A stretch of DNA of 64,000 nt. It comes from Ditylenchus dipsaci. Taxonomy: Eukaryota > Nematoda > Chromadorea > Rhabditida > Anguinidae. The translations under genes and the position numbers were made by a program. The stretch covers positions 1,550,001 to 1,614,000 of the forward strand of contig SADC01001227.1 in the NCBI GenBank assembly GCA_004194705.1. Direction: 5' to 3'. Positions 36,101-48,100 of this stretch are shown here, piece by piece; position 1 is the first letter of the stretch, and every line of letters begins with the position of its first letter. The notes beneath the pieces are model-generated. The model made no database searches and had not been told where the DNA came from. It was given only the letters and a program-made list of their open reading frames with translations.

Positions 36101-39100
36101 AAGTTCGTTCCCGCCTAGGGTCCGACACTTTTTTTAGCTCGATTTTTTAAATTTATTTACCGGTTTTGTTTTGACAGTTGGGTCCGAAATATCGCAAGGA
36201 TTCCGATTTTGCCGATTGTTTTTAAAAAAGAAAACAAATTTTGAGTTAAAAAAGCTATTTTGGAAAAAGGGTTCGTTAAGACGAGGTTTTGCTTTTTTAA
36301 CCCAGAATTTGTTCTCCTTTTAAAGAACGATCGGCAAAATCGAAATCCTTGCATTAAATTGACCCAACTGTCAAAACAAAACTAGCAGACAATTTGGTTC
36401 AATGAACCAAAATTACGACCACAGGGGGGACCAAGGCAAAAAAGTGAAATTTTTTCAAAAAAAAATCCAGTTAGATGGAGAAAACAAAAATGCCTATCAA
36501 GAAAAAAAAATTATGAAAAACAGAATGTCGAAATTTCGCTTTTAAAAAAAGTTATAGCCATTTCAAATCCGCCAAAATATTTGGGACATACGGTATATTA
36601 CATCCACATATTAAAATAAATTTGAGTAAGTGTAGCTGTGCGCTTTTATTTTCTGTGGCCTTAATTGGAAATAAACTTCGTGGTTGTTGGACAGAGCCGT
36701 TGGTTAGCCCAAAATAACCTTTCTGATGAGGTGGTTTTTTTTGGGTTTGCTTTTCGTCACTTTTTGGTATCCTATTCTTTTGTTTAGAATAAATCCAATT
36801 TATGGAGCCTGTCAACAAAACATGTTAGGAGAGGGACAGACCGTTAAAATTTTGTTATTTTTTAAGCAATGTTTTAAAAAATCGACATACCTAAATGGAC
36901 CACCAATGCCACCAGTCCAGCAGTGTTGTAGCCACCAGTTCCTCCAGCCCATGTATTTCCACCTACATGTGGAGTATTGTCAGGGTCCACTTTGCCGATT
37001 TTGGGTGTGTCAAGTTTAGACAAGTCATATTCTCCTTTTTCTATTTCTATGCGTTCAGGAGCACCACCTTTGCCATCTACCGACACTCCTACTCCCAAAA
37101 ATGAGCCACCTGAAATGGAGCACATAAGAACTAAAATCACAGGTCATTACGAAAAGGTGCCAAGTTTTCTTGGAATCCTTGGCAGAAGCTTAAATCTGTT
37201 AACAGTTTTTTAAGTTATAACACCATCAGGGAGCCCTGCGATTCTATTTTTTAACGAAGTATCAGTTGCTGCTTCATCCTCGCAAAATATAGCACGAAAA
37301 AGGAACAGTATGAAAGAAGTCACAAAAATAAGTTGGTTCATACTGTTACCTTTTTGTGCTATACTTTGCGAGGATGATGCAACAACTGATACCTTGTTAG
37401 AAACTATAATCTTAGAAACTATAGTTAGAAACTATAATCACAGGGCTACCTGATTGTGTTAAAATTTAAAAAAAAAGTTGACAAATTTAAGCCTCTGCCA
37501 AGAATGTCAAGAAAACTTGGCACTTTTCCGTAAAAACTTGGTACTTTTTCGCGGTGACCTAAAATCACATAAGAACTATTGTTTTTGTGATTTTTTTAAA
37601 CTTTTCTATTATTTTTTTGGTGGCTTTTAAATTGTTAAATTAAATTTTTTTAGTTTAAATTTACCTAAATCAACTCCATGTCTGTTAAAAACTTCTTGTA
37701 TAATTTCAATTGTGTCTTTGGAGTAGGAGTCAAAGTCGAAAACATTGCGAATGACAGCCGCAATGTCATCACTAGGAAACAACTGGAGATGCTTGACTAT
37801 ATTGACCAATTCTCGAGTGGAGTAGGGATATGAGAGCATAGATTGGTCAGCCATTTCTCGCAGTTCGGCAAACACTGATACAAGCATGTCCAAGGTTTTG
37901 TGGGGTACATCTGAATTTGAGTTTCAGAATACTAAATACACGTTGGCTGCAGGGAAAAACTTATTTTTTTGCCTAAAAAGGAGCCTTGGTACTGATTGGG
38001 TTAGGGTCACACCTCATATTTTTTTACAAAACAGTGACACATACTAATTTTATTCAATAGTTCCTCAATTCTATCAATCAATATCACTTTTCGCACACAT
38101 AATATTCAGATACTTGCTTCCAAAAATGATAGCACACATCAGGACCGTCAAATAATTTTATTTTTTTACTTTTCCATAGCAGTCACAAGCCATTGCTGTT
38201 GTTTCACTAGTCGACCTCTTTCATATTTCCTTTTAGTTATAACGGTCTCGTCGACCTCAACAATCTTCCCCGGTCCTCTGAGTTGTTCTGGGTGTTTCAA
38301 AATTGATCATAAAATTGATCATACACCAAAAATATGAGGTGTGACCCAACCCAGTAAGTACCGGAGCCTTTATGATTTTTTGATAATTTCGAACACTTTA
38401 GCCTTGTGAGAACCAAGCTGACATTTTGAACTTTTTTTATTGTAAGGAGGTTGGTTGGGCGCCCTCACAGGAACATGAAAAGAAAAACAAAGTCAAGGAT
38501 TAGTGGCCTCTGTAGGTCAGTGGGGCAGCAACCCAAGTGCACCCCCCCCCCCCCAAGAGTGTTTTTTTCTAAGCCATTTATTTACTTTTCGCCTATTTCA
38601 TACCTTTCATAACCTTCGAGGTCAAAGATCAGCCCACTCCACATTGCAATAGTTTGGGTTCAAAAAAATCAAGGGAACCGAAAATAGTAGGCTCAGAAAA
38701 AAATACTCTTTGGAGAGGGGGGGGGGGGAGGTGCACTTGGTCTTTTACGGCTCAGTAGTAGAGTGGCGGACGCCGGTGAAAGTTATCGTGGGTTAGATTG
38801 CCATTCGGGCATCACATTTTTTCTTAACTTTTACTTTATTTTGAGTGCTGATTTTTTCAATTTTGCTCACAATTACCTGGTGCATACTGCTTTAGCATCA
38901 CTATCTCAGAATCTCTGGCTGGATTGTCCACAGTATGGACTGAAAACAAGTCGCCCAACAAACCAAACAGATCATTGCCAAGGAATGGGAAGCCAGGTCG
39001 ATTGGCCAACATCAACATTCGGAAGTCTTTGTGCATTTCTAAATATCAAAGTTGACAATTAGTGAAATCCACGATTAATATTGTATTTTACTAAAACTTA

Positions 39101-42100
39101 TACCAATGGTATTGTCAGAGTTGGTTGCATTGGTGACGCTCGGCACAATTTTTCTTCCATCAGCCAAGTGCAGCACGCCAGTATCCAACAGAGATTTCAG
39201 TATGGCGACAACATGCAGAGGTGCCTTGTCAGCCTCATCCACAACCAATACTAGACCATTCCTGACCGCCTTGATCAATGGAGAATCTTCGTGCTTGAGA
39301 ATGCCGTTGACAATGGTCGTCTGCACGGTCAAACTTAATTGAAATCGGTGATGTTGAGGATTCGATCATATCCCGCTAATTAGTTTAAGAAACAAATTTT
39401 AAAAAGCATTTTATGGCGAGTTTCTCGTTGTATGAAGGTTAATAATTTGGTTGAAATACTTTTCGACCACTAAATTGACCCCTTTTATTTGCGTAATTAG
39501 TTTATAAGCGTAGTGACTGAAATTTTTCGAAACAGTAGTCCAGAATGAACCTAGAAGCGGTGTGTAACAGCACCGGGTGCCGCACCGGCACCTGCTGGTG
39601 CGGGAATTTGTGAGAGTCGGTGCCGGTGCGGGTGTCGGTGCGGGAATTCGCGGGGGTCGGTGTCGGTGCAGGCACTTTTCGGTCCACACCGGCAACATAA
39701 AATTTATAGGTGATTTTTCATTAACCGCATGAAGGCGGCAAATTTTTTCAAATTATTTTGCTATTTTAAAAGGACTATCGCCGTTGATGACAATGGCAAT
39801 TTCGAGTTTTTGAATTTGCGGGGGACAGTTTTTTTAATTTGAAAATATATTTCGAATTATTTTTGTTTGCAATTAAAATTTGTTCAAAATATATAACCGT
39901 TTACTAGTGGAGCCCAATATTGCTTGACAATGCCAGATCGGACGAGTTAGCCGACTATCATTGAGATAAAACGACAGCATATGAAGTGCACCCCCCCCTT
40001 GGGAGGGGGGTGCACTTCTGGTCTCCTGGTCTCCTGAAGCTCTCCTGGAAAGTGCTCACATCATCTGCGTAGGCCGCAATCACCTTCAAGGTACCTAAAT
40101 TACCTGGATACTGCTTCAACCGTCTGGATAGCACCCTAAACCCCCTCAAGGGTACTCAAACGACCTAGATCGTATTTTACCATCTGATAGGACTAAAACA
40201 CAAGAAATCACCAAGATTCTCAAAGAGTGGCCAAGAATGTAGAAAATAAAGCATGCAGGCAGAAGTAATCTATCCTGTGGCATAAAAAATATAAAAAAAT
40301 CTACCCACTGCACAATGAAGACCACTTCGTCCAATAATTTTCAAATCGTTTTGATATAACTAGAGTTGTAGAAATTCCCGGAAATATAGAAAACCGGGAA
40401 TATTCCCGGGAATATTCCGGAACATTGGGAATATTCCCGGGAATATTCCCGATATAGGGGAAAATACCGGGAAGCCCGGAATATTCCCAATGTTCCTGGG
40501 AATATTCCCGGAAATATTCCCATTGTGCAACCCTAGATATAACATTAATGTATTTTATATTGAGGTATCCTACCCCGTTTTGATCACTGGAGCTGGGCAA
40601 AAAGAGCCTCTATACGCATTTTTGATCAAGAGTCTTGCTCGGAATTATGTCTCAGGTGAGTGACTGCGCGCATCTTTAACCAACCAAGCCCCCTGCGCTC
40701 CCTTCGGGGCGCAGGGGCTTGGTGGCTTGGGGTTGAAACGCGCACACCCACATACCTTAGACACAAATCACTCGAAAGTGACTCTGGATGCAAAAAATTA
40801 TATGCATACCAGAGTTTCTTTATGCGGCAGGCCCCAGTTAACAAAACTATGTACAAATTCCATCTTGTTGGTATATTCAAGGATACAACACAAAATTTCT
40901 TAAATTACCGCATTATACATGAAAAAACAGTTTAGCATGTTGTTCTCTTTAAGTATATCTCAAATTACACATTTTATGACTTAAAATTGTAACACCTAAA
41001 AAATAACAGCAAAAAAATTAAAAATTTTCAATTCACGGCTGAAAAAGTTTACTGAATTTCAAAATTTGAATTCGCGCATTTTTTTCAGCTCCAAAGGTCA
41101 TACATTTAGCTGGCCCTCACGCCTGCTGCCTACCCAAGGTCTGATAGGTATTCATTAGGTTGGATTGGATGAATTCTCAGAGTCTTGAATTTTCGGGTTC
41201 TGGAAATGGATACCTGTTACAGTGGGTACCTGCTCGATGTGAGTATGGAAGGGTAACAAGGTTTGGATACTATACAGGTGGTTTAGGTACCATCCATGTG
41301 GTGCGGATACTATTCAGATAGTTTGGGTAGAAACCAAGTGACTTACATGCTATCCAAATAGTTTGGGTAGAATACAGGTGGATAATACCCTAAATCCGTG
41401 ATTTGCCTCGATCACTAAAGACAAAAATTCAAATTTTGGTCGAAAAAGTTAAAAATAATGACTTTCCCTTCAAGACAATAACACAAAATGAAAATAAAAT
41501 GTATGAAAAATTATTGAAGTGCACCCCCGTAAGTGCAAAGTAACAAATACCATTGAAGTGCACAACCCTCCCAAGGGGATGCACTTAGCGGGGTGCACTT
41601 CAACTTTTACGAGATATAACCTATTACAGCCACCTATTTATTCGCCTCACCTAGTACATAAAATTTAAATTTTAGATGCAAATAAAAAATAATACGCAAA
41701 AACATTTTCCGCATTTTCGGCTGTTCCCCGCCAATACAAAAACTTGAAATTGCCATTGTCATCAACGGCGATGGTCCTTTAACAACCGCTAAGTGTTCGC
41801 TCCGCTTTTTTTTGATCTCTTGCTTGCAGTTTATGTCTTTGAATTTGAGTAAATTAAAGCCTTCATAGCAGTAGTCAGTGAACAATCCTTCAAGGGGTGG
41901 AGTTTAGGCACGGCGGCAGTGCAGAGCCGTACCCAATCCTGAAGACACTGGCACCGAATATCCTAGCCATTCCCACCAGCTCAGCCGGCGATGAAAGGTT
42001 GTTCTCTCGGTGAACTTTTGCAATGAGCAGCCACAAAAAGAGTTCTGGGCCAAAAACTAATCACACGCAAAGTTTTGCTAAGAGAGAGGTATAAAAAATT

Positions 42101-45100
42101 TGGTCCGAAAGCGGAGGGGGAGGGAAACCAATTCTAGTAAAGAGCCTTTTGGGCAGAAAAGGTACCCATTCGGGTCGGAAAGAATTACAACCTAATCATT
42201 TTTAATAGTTTGCAGAAAACTAATTACCTCTGAACAGTGGAGTCTCTATGCAGCTGCATGTACTGTCTCGGCCTATTGGTCAACTGTAGAAACCTATCAG
42301 CAATTTTGTTCTTTCTGCAGCAATAATTTTTCTTAATTTAAAAAAATGCTTGCGAATCTTACCCTACTCCTTGGTTGCCAATCAATAAAAGGTGCGAGCC
42401 TAGTTCAAAGTCTTTGGCCATATTTTCGATGACTCTTTGGTGCTGAAAAGGATTGTTACACCCAGTATGAACCTAACGTTTAAAATATTTATTTGTTAGA
42501 ATTTACACACAGGCATGTGTAACTTTGTAGCTGAACATGAATCACCTGAGGATTTTCATAGAATAGAGTGTCAGGAACCATTGTCTCATCGTACATCGAG
42601 TTAGAGCTATTTTGTTGGCTAGCTTGAAGAAGTCTATCTTGGCATCCCTTATTGTATCTCGTATTGTTTTTTGGGGGAGATATTGGAAGAATGTTCGCTT
42701 TGCGCAACTTTGCTTCAAAAGCATCTCTAAAAAAGTATACCGATTGAGAAACCCATCTCACAGTATTTAATAATTTAATAATGTCATAAATAATCTGTTT
42801 GACTCATTGGCTTTCAGGGTTTCAGGCTTTCTTTACATTCAAGTTTAATCCTCATTTTGAACTGGGCAGAAGCCAAATCTTGCAAGATTTTCCGAAAACT
42901 TTTTTCACTATTAACCTTAGGACGACCACGTTGACCACAAAGTGGTCATGTCATATTTGTGAACTTTTTTTTGGCTCCCGTAAAGCACGTTTAAAAAGAA
43001 GGGAAAATAATCTAGGGAGCTCTCAATCTCAGCTTCAAAATGAGATATTTTTTAGGCTTATGTGACAAGATCTGGCAGAAATATAGCCCAATTTATAGTG
43101 ACATAATTGACATATAAGAAAAAAAACGGGGCGCTTTCTGACAAAGTCAGGGTCGAGAAACCCGAATATGAGGTCATCTCGATTATCCGACAAGTCTTCT
43201 TGAAGAAAGCTGATGTACCGATTCTCTACGCAAAGAACGATTTTGTGACGATGAGCAGATACTTTCGAAAAAGCCTAAAAAATTTGGATAAAAATATCAC
43301 GCCCAAAATTTTTAAAAGACAAAGTTGAAAAAGATGGACGCAACCGACTCGCCAACGCCATATCTCCCCAGCACGAAATACTCGCCAACGCAGAAACTCG
43401 CCAACGGCGCCTCGCCAACGGCGCTCGCCAATGGCAAAGCTCGGGAAAACTCGCCAACGAAAAGTTTGATTTTACTGCCCCACTTGGGACCGGCCATAGA
43501 GGGCCGTTTAATCGAATTTTTCGTTGGCGAGTTTTGCTGATGGCGAGTTTCCGCGTTGGCGAGTTCTGAGGTTGGCGAGTTTTTGTTGGCAAGTTAATTG
43601 CATCTTAAAAAGATTTATCGTCAAACTAACAAAAGGATGGTTTATAAAAAATATGTATTTTTTTACTTAACTGAGCGATGGTTTACCTTATGATTGATGC
43701 AGAAATTTAACTAGTGCAGCTCTGTTAATGGCTTCATAGATGCCTTCCTCGGGATTCAAAGAGTGCCTTTTCAAAATGAAAATTATCCTTCGGAGAGATA
43801 GTGAATATGCTATGCCTTTGATCTAAACCTACATATTATGCGTAAAAATGGCAAGGCGAAAATTCCGCAGGAGAAGATTCCACGAGATTCCATTTTTTGA
43901 AGTTCCTGCTGAGAAAAACCAAATTCTGACACCGGATTCGTGTTCAGCATGGTCGATTACAGATTTTTTTTCAAATGTGAGCTTAAGTTCAATTCTCAAA
44001 TTCCGCGTGGGACAAAACACATTTGAAAAAAATCAATATTAAAAAATTTGATTACGAGTATCAGATCTCTATATAGTATTTGGCATGTGTCTGTCCGTCC
44101 GTCGCCACTTTTCTTTTTAAGACCAATTTTCGGCCAGTTTTTGTACACTCATGCCAGATATCTTTTCGGAACCCTAAAATTCAACATCTTAGCTCTCTTT
44201 GAGCACAAAACTGTAAAATCGAAGTGGCTTTAAAAAGAGTTTTTAAGTTTCTTAAAACTGGAGATGGTGGATTTTGGTCTGCATTTTTAGTGGATTTTTG
44301 GGTTTAAGTCCAATTTTCGGCCAGTTTTTGTGAACTCATGCCAAATATTTTTTCGGGACCTCAAATTTAACATCTTATCTCTCTTTTAAGCACAAAATGG
44401 TAAAATTGAAGTTGGTTTAAAAAAAGTTTCTAAGTCTCTTAAAACTGGAGATGGTGGATTTCAGCCTCGATTTCGGTGGATGTTAGTGTTCAAGCCCAAT
44501 TTTCGGACATTTTTTTGCAAATTTTTGTCAGATATATTTTCGAAACCCTAAAGTTAAACTTCTAAGCTCTTTATTAAGCACAAACACGTAAATAAAGTTG
44601 CTAATAATTTTTTTGTTGCAAGCCGAATTGCGAGTGAATGTGTTTGTAAAATTATAAGGTGCACGGTGTCAAAAATTCCAGCTATTTTTCGAAATTCACA
44701 CAAATACTCTGTAAATCAATTTTTATTACTTTTTTTACTTTTCTGGAATGTTTTTCACAATAAAATCTCTATATATTATTTGGACTGTGTCTGTGGGTAA
44801 CGCATTTGTGTTCAAGTCCAATTTTCTGCTAATTTTTGAAGATCCATCTTATATAGTATTTGGGATGGGTGGGTGGATAACGCATTTGAGTACATGTTTG
44901 GTCACAAACAAAAACTTTTTTAGTGTGATATTTTTATTTGTATGTTCATACTCATTTGAAAGCTCTTTCAATCGCGGAAGACCTTTAGTGATCAGATTTG
45001 AAAATTAATGTGAAAAAAATTGAGATTTTGCCCCTTGAAAGTGAAAAGTGGTGGTTTTCAGGGTTAATCTTATGAGCGCCCATTTGGTCACAAAGAAAAA

Positions 45101-48100
45101 CTTTTTTAATGTGATATTTTTATTTGCATCTTTATACTTATTTAAAAGCTCTTTCAATGGCGAAGGACCTTCAGTGATCAGATTTGAAAATTAATGTGAA
45201 AAAAATTGAGATTTTACCCTTTGAAAGTGAAAGTGGATTTATATATTTATTTTCAAATGCAATCACATTTTTTTTAAATTCGCGCATTTTTTAAATCAGA
45301 GTTTTCAAAAAGTTTGTTCTTAAATTCGAATTTTGAATGAGTTCAAAACTACATTTGTAGGCGAGGATAAGCGAGGTAGGCGAGGATAGGCGGGGATAGG
45401 CGAGGATATACGAGGATAGGCGAGGATAGGCTAGGGTAGGCGAGGTAAAGTAGGGGGGTTAACAAGTAGGGTGGATGATCTGCCCTAACTATTAAAGTAC
45501 TCGAAAGATTAAACTGCCTATACTACTAATGTAAATGAGCCACTGATGTTCCCGAACCACAAGAATAGTGCCCGGACCACCAATGTTCCCCCACGACATA
45601 GGCGCCGATAGGCGCCTGCAGACCCTAGTTTAATAGTGCTTCGGTATGCAATCGACCATGCTGAACACGAATCCAGTGTCCTAATTTGGTTTTCTCAACA
45701 GGAACGTAAAAAATTTTAAATCTTCTCCCGCTGCATATTCTCCCGCGGAATATACTCCCTCAGAATTTCGCCTTGCCGTAATAATGGTTTATAATTTATC
45801 TATATACCGCCGGATCCGATGAGTTCTGCAAACCATTGACAAACTGCAATAATTTTTAGCGGTGGTCTTGCAGAGGTTAGGAATTAGATGCTGGACGATA
45901 TGCATCTCGTCTTCTACTGACATTGGCTGTAAGAGTTATAAATTTTATTGATTTCCACAGGTGTTGCATTGCCGAAAGCGCTCAGTGCCCTTTTGTAGGC
46001 AAACTTTCAAAGTGCTTTTCACGGCCATTTTAGGTAATTTTGGTATGAGCTAGAGTTAGAATATTTGCGCGAATATTAGGAATGTTCGCGAATATTCGCG
46101 AATATTGAAAATGACGTTCCATGAACATTCTTAAATATTCAAAAAGTGCGTGTTTTCAAGGGCTAAGCACTTTTTTGGCCCTGAAAACAATAGAAAACGC
46201 GAACAAAAAGTGTGGGAAGGACATTTTTCGAAAAAAAAAACGTTTCGTTTGTCTTGGTCATTTTTGGTATCCTACCACCTTTTGGTCACCGGGACTGGGC
46301 AAAAAAAGAGCCTTGACATGCATGTTATATGCATGTTCAACAGAGGTGATTTAGTGAAAATGACCAAAACCACAGGGAGAACAAGGCGAACGATTTTTTT
46401 TTTGAAAAATGTGGAGCCGTACGGTCGAAAGATTTTTGGTTTCACCTACCTCAAAAGTCCTTTATTAAACTTTTTTTGTGGTATGACGTTTCGATGGTTT
46501 TCAAAACGCTTATGCTCAAACAACTACAAGAAAAAAAATTGAAAGACAAAATCTGTAAAAATAAACCATGGCCTGGCCAAGCTGGAATTTTGTCTACTTT
46601 TTCGTAGCAAATTTAATGGTGAGTCTAAAAAACCGTTGATATCTTGTGTTTTCATGATAAACTCTTCGGGATTCACATTTTGAATAGCGACGGTGAATTC
46701 ATCAACCGTGAATTCGGCAATAGGTGAATTTATCCACTACGATGTCTTACGCACTTTTTTCGGAGACTGGGACCGGTAATTGGGTACATTTCAATAAAGT
46801 TTTAACTTATTCGGGTCCTTTTTTAAGCGTTACCTTCAAGGTATGATACAAAAACATGCTCAGCATTTGTTCATTCAGCCATTTGTTTGAACTATTGGCA
46901 CTTTCTGAGTCGCCCACTCCAATTAACCGGAAATTGGAGGCTATTTTGTGGACTTTTCTGCAAAAACTTTTAATTTTTCAATAATTTTTATTCAAAATGC
47001 TACCTTTCGAGTAATTGTTCACCAGAAAAACTGTTTCTAGCCTGGATCAAGTCATATTGCATTTCACTCACTAGTCTGGATCCATCCGGCAACTGCAGAA
47101 ATCTGTGGTGGATAAGAGGGGCTAGAGCCTCTATCATACTACTGTGCACCCGCTCCATTCCATCCAGCACGCACAGTTTGCCTTCTTTGGCAGCTCGGAC
47201 CAGTGGACTGTCCTACGAAATTTAAATTTTAGTTATATATAAATTTTTGGTTTGCTTGAAGAGTTTACCTCCCAAACAGTGTCACCATTAGGCAAAATCC
47301 TTCTTTGTTGGAACAACTCTCGGCTGTTCATATCCTAAATGATGTAAAGTCAACATCGGTCTAAAGTCACCTAAAAATGGACCAACTTGGTCAAGTTTGA
47401 TTAAAATTCAGACAAAGTGAACCCTTGATTTAACATCACCTCAGGTTAAGTCTAATCGATTTTTGCGTGAAATTTTCAGTTACAGGTGGTCTATTTTACA
47501 TTGACCAACATTGATTTTACATTGACCAAGGTTTTTGACTTATTAGCTATTTTACCAAAGATGCTACAGAAATACACACAACCTAGGTCTAAAAATCAAA
47601 ATCTGCGCTGTTCATCCCAGCAAAGAAATTCTCTTCAAATTGTGGAAAGAAAGCTATTTCCGATTCGCTGAATTAGTGCTCATCTACCTTAATTTTTTCG
47701 ATCTGTTTCGGGTATTGGTGTAAGCAATCCAGTACAGTCAAACCTCGATAAGCCGGCACCCCTGGGGACCGACCTTAGGTGCCGGTTTATCTAGGTGCCA
47801 GTTTATCGGGATGTCGTTTTCCTTAAAGTGTCGAGTACCTGACCAAATCAAGTGTCGACAGGGTGCCGGTTTATCGAGGTTCAACTGTAGTTAAAAAGTG
47901 ATATGATAAAAAATTTCATAGGACCAACAAGGGATCGAACAGGAGTGAATTTCGATTAATGCAAATCTTTCATTGAAAACTAACTTGGTACAAAATCAGC
48001 GTTTCCACATCATATTGCATCTTTTAGCAAATTGGTTAATAACTGCTGATTTTCCGGATCCTCTGAACAATAATTGTATATTTTTAGATTTATTTAAAAT

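Larger units (their letters stand above)
24141..37109 (-). other. VWA8: VWA8 exons 22-30: linker and C-terminal VWA (MIDAS) domain
   Basis: Exons: 36891-37109, 34364-34481, 34114-34316, 33975-34054, 33504-33607, 33433-33457, 33287-33381, 26247-26467, 24141-24243. Exon 22 has [19 protein letters not shown] and one lost base near 36913. Exon 24 has [20 protein letters not shown]. The MIDAS motif DVSGS spans exons 25/26 and is followed by [11 protein letters not shown]. Exon 27 is a 25-nt microexon, YDIVGHSG. Exon 29 supplies [10 protein letters not shown] and [14 protein letters not shown]. Intron 28 (26468-33286) hosts the RPL11 pseudogene. Confidence 0.92.
37665..42726 (-). other. VWA8: VWA8 exons 16-21: third AAA+ module
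   Basis: Exons: 42546-42726, 42363-42442, 42228-42314, 39104-39333, 38877-39038, 37665-37910. The Walker A GNQGVGKN spans the exon 17/18 intron. Exon 19 has [10 protein letters not shown] and the strong Walker [13 protein letters not shown]. Exon 20 has [20 protein letters not shown] and exon 21 [17 protein letters not shown]. No frameshift in this block. Introns hold a Merlin remnant and short palindromic elements. Confidence 0.93.

Noticed and set aside
45361..45470. Telomere-like GGCGAGGATA repeat
   Set aside because: A short internal minisatellite within a Helitron-like element; no telomeric unit or chromosome end is nearby.
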